A DNA stretch of 64,000 nt from DASRBN01 sp035294305 (GTDB lineage: Bacteria > Chloroflexota > Ktedonobacteria > Ktedonobacterales > Ktedonobacteraceae). Below, in pieces: positions 60,681-64,000 of this stretch (within the stretch, counting starts at the first letter, position 1; each line of letters starts with the position of its first letter). The notes beneath the pieces were generated by a model. It was given only the letters and a program-made list of their open reading frames with translations. It made no database searches and was not told the origin of the DNA. The DNA lies in NCBI GenBank assembly GCA_035294305.1, contig DATGLD010000043.1:1-64000 (forward strand). Reading direction: 5' to 3'. The translations under genes were made by a program, and so were the position numbers.

Positions 60681-63290
60681 CTAGAGGAGATGCTGCTCGA
60701 TAGCAGCGCGAGTAGCAGCGGTGCGTGAAGAGACGCTCAATTTGCCACAAATAGACCTTACATACCAACTGACGGTGCCAGAACTCAGGACCAGCTTTTG
60801 GGCTATCTGCGCATCGGTCAGTCCCTCTGCCACTAAGCGCAACACCTCTGTCTCGCGGCGCGTCAATTGATTGGGGAAGCGCGTCTTTCCATGGGTACTC
60901 GCCGGTGCAGTAGCCACCTGCCTGGTGAAGGAAACTGGCTCCTGGGCGGTCAGTGCTTGTTGTGGTGACATGGTCCGCCCCTCTTCCAACGCCGCGGTAA
61001 AGGCTTTTTCTCCCAGGATAGCGCGTGCCGTGGTTTGTGCCTGCTCGTCACGGGCATGCATCGCCTGGGGTAGCGACGCGTTCTGGTGCTGATGCATTGT
61101 TTGGGCAGCTCCCCATAGGCGTGCCGCCCAGACAGGCTGTCCTTGCGCAGTTACCACAATTGCTAATGCCTCCAGGCACGAGGCAATTAACCCACGATGT
61201 TCTAACGGAATGGCAATGGTCAAGCCTTCCTCATAGAGGGTGTGGGCCTGCGCATAATCCTCCTGCAATGCCATCACACTTGCCAGGAAGAAGAACGAGC
61301 GGGCGACACTTTGTCGATGTCCCACCTCCTGGTTGATTCGCAGGCTCTCGGTAAAGTGATCGCTGGCACTGGCCGCGTCCCCTTGCTCAAAAGCTACTTG
61401 TCCCAGGAGGCTGTGCGCATAGGCCAGTCCGCCCTTGCTGTCCGCCTTCCGGCACAGGGCCAGGCCCTCCTCTAATAAGGGCCGTGCTCGCGTATACTCT
61501 CCCTGGATAATCAGGTCGTGTGCCATGTAAAGCAACGGCCATGCGATATCTCCTGGGTAGCCCAGCCTCCTCAGGAGCACCAGGCTCTCCTCAAAGAGTT
61601 GAGAGGCTCTGGCATACTCATGCTGGAAAGAGGCTGCACGCGCCAGGACAATGAGGAAGTACGCGGCCCACCAGGGGTGGCCTTCCCTTCTGAGGAGAGC
61701 GAGAGATTCCTCAGCCAGGGTGAGGATGTGCGCAGACTGGCGATGATGCAAGGCGACTCCTATCTGAACAGCGAGGACATGGACGATCCCTTTCTGATCT
61801 GCGAGCTGCTGGAAGAGGGTGAGAGCCTCTCCACAGAGTTGTTCTGCCCGCACATAATCGCCCTGATATGAGGCGAGCAGAGCCGTTGCGGAGAGCGCTT
61901 TCGCCCGCACAGATGCCTCACTCTTCTCTGAGGCCCCTAAGACACGCTCAAGGAAGGTACGCCCTTCATGCAGGCGCCCTCGCACACTCCAGAATCTCCA
62001 CAATGCCCAACCTAAACGCGCCGCCGTCTCAATGCCATTTTCTGCCCACTCACCTTGGTATTCCAGGGTCCATTGCAGGGCGGCTCGCAGATTCTCCTGC
62101 TCTCGTTCTATTATCTCGAACCAGTTGCCTGCCTCGGGGCTGAATTGATACAGTGCGGCCTCCTCCGCTAACTGCAAGTAATAGGCCGCGTGTGCTTGCC
62201 GCGTCACTTCCAGCTCTCCCTGCTCCTGTAGGCATGCCAGGCCATACTCACGGACCGTCTCGAGCATGAGCAGGCGCGGCTCCTCGGCCTCCATCTCCGT
62301 TTGCTGCAACAGGCTCTTGTCGAGCAATGATACCACCCCGTCCAACACCTCCATCCTCTGATGGCTGGCTGTAGCGTCTGCAAAAGATGTAGAGCGCACC
62401 CTTTGTGCTACAGCTTCTGCAGCCTGCAAACTGCAACCCCCTACAAAGATCGAGAGCAAACGGAAGAGGTGTTGCTCCTGGGTGGTAAGCAGGTCGTAGC
62501 TCCATTGCAACGTGTTGTGCAACGTTTGCTGCCGTGCCGGCAGGTCTTGCTTCCCGCCGGTCAGCACCTGGAGCCGGGACTCGAGGCGCTTAAGTAGGTC
62601 GTGGGGAGGAAGCAATTTAATGCGAGCTGCGGCCAGTTCGACGGCCAGGGGCAAGCCTTCGAGACGAGCACAGATAGCCGCAATGGTGCGGGCATTGGCA
62701 GCAGTCAACTGAAAGTCAGATCGAATAGCTTGCGCCCTCTGCAAGAAGAGGCTCACCGTTGAAATCTGTGCCAGGTCCTCGTTCGTGGGAAGCTGCCGGA
62801 GATCAGGCACGGCCAGGGGAGAGACCATGAACTCGTATTCACCCTGAATACGTAAGGCCGCCCGACTGGTCACAAGCACGTGCAACTGAGGACAGGATGC
62901 TAACAGGCCGGCCACTTGTGGAGCCGCCGCCACCACCTGCTCGAAGTTGTCGAGGAGCAGCAGCAGATGCTGGTCGCGCAGATATGCTCGCATTTGCTCG
63001 AGTAAGGGGCGATCTCCAGCTTCCCAGAGCCCTAACGTCTGAGCAATGGTCGCCATAACCAGGCTGGGGTCACTGACCGGGGCCAGGGAGACGAAGCAGA
63101 CGCCATGGGCAAAGTGATCGAGCAACTCGCCAGCTACCGCCCAACCTAAGCGTGTTTTGCCAACGCCGCCCGGACCCAGAAGCGTCACGAAGCGCACTTC
63201 TGGGTCTTGTAGGAGACTACATACCGCCATTACCTCGCGCTTCCGGCCAATGAGTGGGGTAAGGGGAGTCGTCAGGGTATAGGCGAGCAA
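60681..63290 (-). CDS. LuxR-family regulator with NB-ARC-like ATPase and TPR domains
   Basis: At least 869 residues. The N-terminal STAND/NB-ARC ATPase has Walker A LLGPGGVGKTRLGWAVAGEL and Walker B LLLLLDNFEQV, then LVTSRAALRIQGE and GLPLAVELAAARIKLL. TPR-like helical repeats fill about 430-750. The C-terminus is a LuxR HTH: LTRRETEVLRLVAEGLTDAQ. Such proteins are signal-gated activators. The frame opens only at a TTG (63290) with no ribosome site, and the homologous N-terminus probably continues about 10 residues upstream (codons for RRDP precede it). AAAAGGAG at about 63350 faces no standard start codon at good spacing. Confidence 0.87.
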   Translation of the reverse strand: MLAYTLTTPLTPLIGRKREVMAVCSLLQDPEVRFVTLLGPGGVGKTRLGWAVAGELLDHFAHGVCFVSLAPVSDPSLVMATIAQTLGLWEAGDRPLLEQMRAYLRDQHLLLLLDNFEQVVAAAPQVAGLLASCPQLHVLVTSRAALRIQGEYEFMVSPLAVPDLRQLPTNEDLAQISTVSLFLQRAQAIRSDFQLTAANARTIAAICARLEGLPLAVELAAARIKLLPPHDLLKRLESRLQVLTGGKQDLPARQQTLHNTLQWSYDLLTTQEQHLFRLLSIFVGGCSLQAAEAVAQRVRSTSFADATASHQRMEVLDGVVSLLDKSLLQQTEMEAEEPRLLMLETVREYGLACLQEQGELEVTRQAHAAYYLQLAEEAALYQFSPEAGNWFEIIEREQENLRAALQWTLEYQGEWAENGIETAARLGWALWRFWSVRGRLHEGRTFLERVLGASEKSEASVRAKALSATALLASYQGDYVRAEQLCGEALTLFQQLADQKGIVHVLAVQIGVALHHRQSAHILTLAEESLALLRREGHPWWAAYFLIVLARAASFQHEYARASQLFEESLVLLRRLGYPGDIAWPLLYMAHDLIIQGEYTRARPLLEEGLALCRKADSKGGLAYAHSLLGQVAFEQGDAASASDHFTESLRINQEVGHRQSVARSFFFLASVMALQEDYAQAHTLYEEGLTIAIPLEHRGLIASCLEALAIVVTAQGQPVWAARLWGAAQTMHQHQNASLPQAMHARDEQAQTTARAILGEKAFTAALEEGRTMSPQQALTAQEPVSFTRQVATAPASTHGKTRFPNQLTRRETEVLRLVAEGLTDAQIAQKLVLSSGTVSWYVRSICGKLSVSSRTAATRAAIEQHLL

Positions 63291-63570
63291 GGGATCGCGG
63301 CGTGCCTGGCCAGTACGTAAAGCGCTGATAGGGTCCTGGATAGTCGCTGCTCCTTTTCGTGTTTTCCTTACAAGTATCGGGGTACAGTAAAGAACTGTTA
63401 CTGGCTAGTATATCATATACTTAAGGCGAGCCGCAGTAACTTCGACAATAGCAAGATAGCAATCTCACTTCACATTCCCTCGTTTCACAAGCATCTCTCG
63501 CCCCTTTCATGCAGCTAAGCCACTTCAACTGAGCCGACGGACTTCTGGGGAATCACCAGGCAAACATCAC
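63291..63570. other. Divergent intergenic region
   Basis: Between the LuxR/ATPase regulator and the HxlR gene. It contains GGACTTCTGGGGAATCACCA at 63539, a repeat shared with 45408, and otherwise nothing I recognise. Confidence 0.4.
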
Positions 63571-63599
63571 TTGCAATTCACAAGTAAAAATGATATACT
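63569..63599 (+). promoter_or_regulatory. Promoter and palindromic operator of the HxlR gene
   Basis: TTGCAA (63571-63576), 17-bp spacer, TATACT (63594-63599). The palindrome ACTTG-N7-CAAGT (63569-63585) covers the -35 box, a plausible site for autoregulation. Confidence 0.55.
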
Positions 63600-63703
63600 T
63601 TACCGAAACTAACAAGCAAATTTGGAAAGAGTTACGTGGGAGTTTTGCAGCATGTTTTCCTGGATGGCCGTCACCTTCCAGAGAAAGTGAATGAGGCGAG
63701 AGT

Positions 63704-64000
63704 ATGAAGCATACACATCAGAAACGCTCGGCCTGTCCGATCAACTTTGCTTTAGAGACGTTTGGCGATCCTTGGTCGCTGTTAATAATTCGCGATATCG
63801 TCTACTTTGGCAAGAAAACCTATGGGGAGTTTCTGGCCTCGGAAGAAGGGATGGCGACCAATATCCTTGCCAGCCGTCTCGCTCACCTGGAACAACAGGG
63901 CATTCTGGTGAAAAAACCGTCTGAGAAAGATAAGCGCAAAGATGAGTATGTGCTGACGGAAAAAGGACTCGATCTCATCCCCGTCCTTGTGGAGATGGCG
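63704..64000 (+). CDS. HxlR-family transcriptional regulator, truncated by the window end
   Basis: The first 99 codons of a MarR/HxlR-type winged helix: MKHTHQKRSACPINFALE, then FGDPWSLLIIRDIVYFGKKT, GEFLASEEGMATNILASRLA and KDEYVLTEKGLDLIPVLVEM. The Cys near the N-terminus (Cys11) is the position that senses electrophiles or redox state in several HxlR proteins. The C-terminus lies beyond base 64000. GAGG lies about 9 nt before ATG 63704. It has its own promoter with a palindrome. Confidence 0.93.
   Translation, partial: MKHTHQKRSACPINFALETFGDPWSLLIIRDIVYFGKKTYGEFLASEEGMATNILASRLAHLEQQGILVKKPSEKDKRKDEYVLTEKGLDLIPVLVEMA

Overview
The window looks like chromosomal DNA of a Chloroflexota bacterium, probably class Ktedonobacteria. 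This is inferred from gene content: a ClpB/GyrB/MDH/PlsX housekeeping set, many extracytoplasmic beta-propeller and lipoproteins, a zinc-ribbon Ser/Thr kinase with WD40 repeats, LuxR-type regulators with big ATPase/TPR modules, an archaeal-type AspRS under a T-box, and GTAGGGGC-type and GTCATTCTGAG-type intergenic repeats. No rRNA is present, so the placement is not proven.

Layout. 1-2788 is the trailer-side part of a CRISPR array: 38 identical 37-bp repeats and 37 spacers. Its leader and any cas genes lie off the left edge. 2952-6008 holds an amidinotransferase/DDAH-like enzyme and a divergent pair, a WYL regulator and an AlkZ-like winged-helix protein. 6136-9214 holds malate dehydrogenase and an APC permease with a long structured leader. 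9552-11030 holds two divergent lipoproteins. 11132-14404 holds PolX, a small unknown protein and a Nudix hydrolase. 14512-16437 is a FAH/cupin/SnoaL operon. 16439-25209 is an envelope region: a membrane protein, signal peptidase I, a GT-C glycosyltransferase, a CBS protein, a secreted propeller protein, a fused GT2/GT-B glycosyltransferase and a flippase. 25515-29146 holds an AlkP-superfamily hydrolase, an ECF sigma factor and an AI-2E-family exporter. 29349-33856 holds tRNA-Gln, L25, a GT4 glycosyltransferase, a KGG stress protein and PlsX coupled to a receiver protein. 34096-38108 holds the kinase and the T-box/aspS unit. 38184-46885 holds a methyltransferase, a DUF4129 protein, nfo-scpB, clpB and a kinase-regulator fusion. 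46875-54696 holds a glucosaminidase, a GH38 mannosidase, a zinc-ribbon membrane protein and gyrB. 54817-64000 is an accessory block: an acyl-CoA ligase and FAD monooxygenase pair, a 14-repeat streptogramin-lyase-like propeller, a LuxR/ATPase regulator and a truncated HxlR regulator.

Most notable. (1) The aspS leader appears doubly attenuated: a T-box with an Asp (GAC) specifier and terminator is followed by a 14-residue leader peptide rich in Asp and Asn, then mutually exclusive hairpins just before aspS. (2) Ten 3'-end intergenic regions carry hairpins, most of them with very long (20-31 bp) perfect or near-perfect arms. (3) A roughly 140-bp upstream module is duplicated in front of the monooxygenase operon and the propeller gene. 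(4) A duplicated CRISPR spacer begins with 9 nt complementary to the crRNA handle.

Start codons were chosen by ribosome-binding sites where one is visible; several differ from the longest open frame. Functions come from recognisable motifs, not from database searches.
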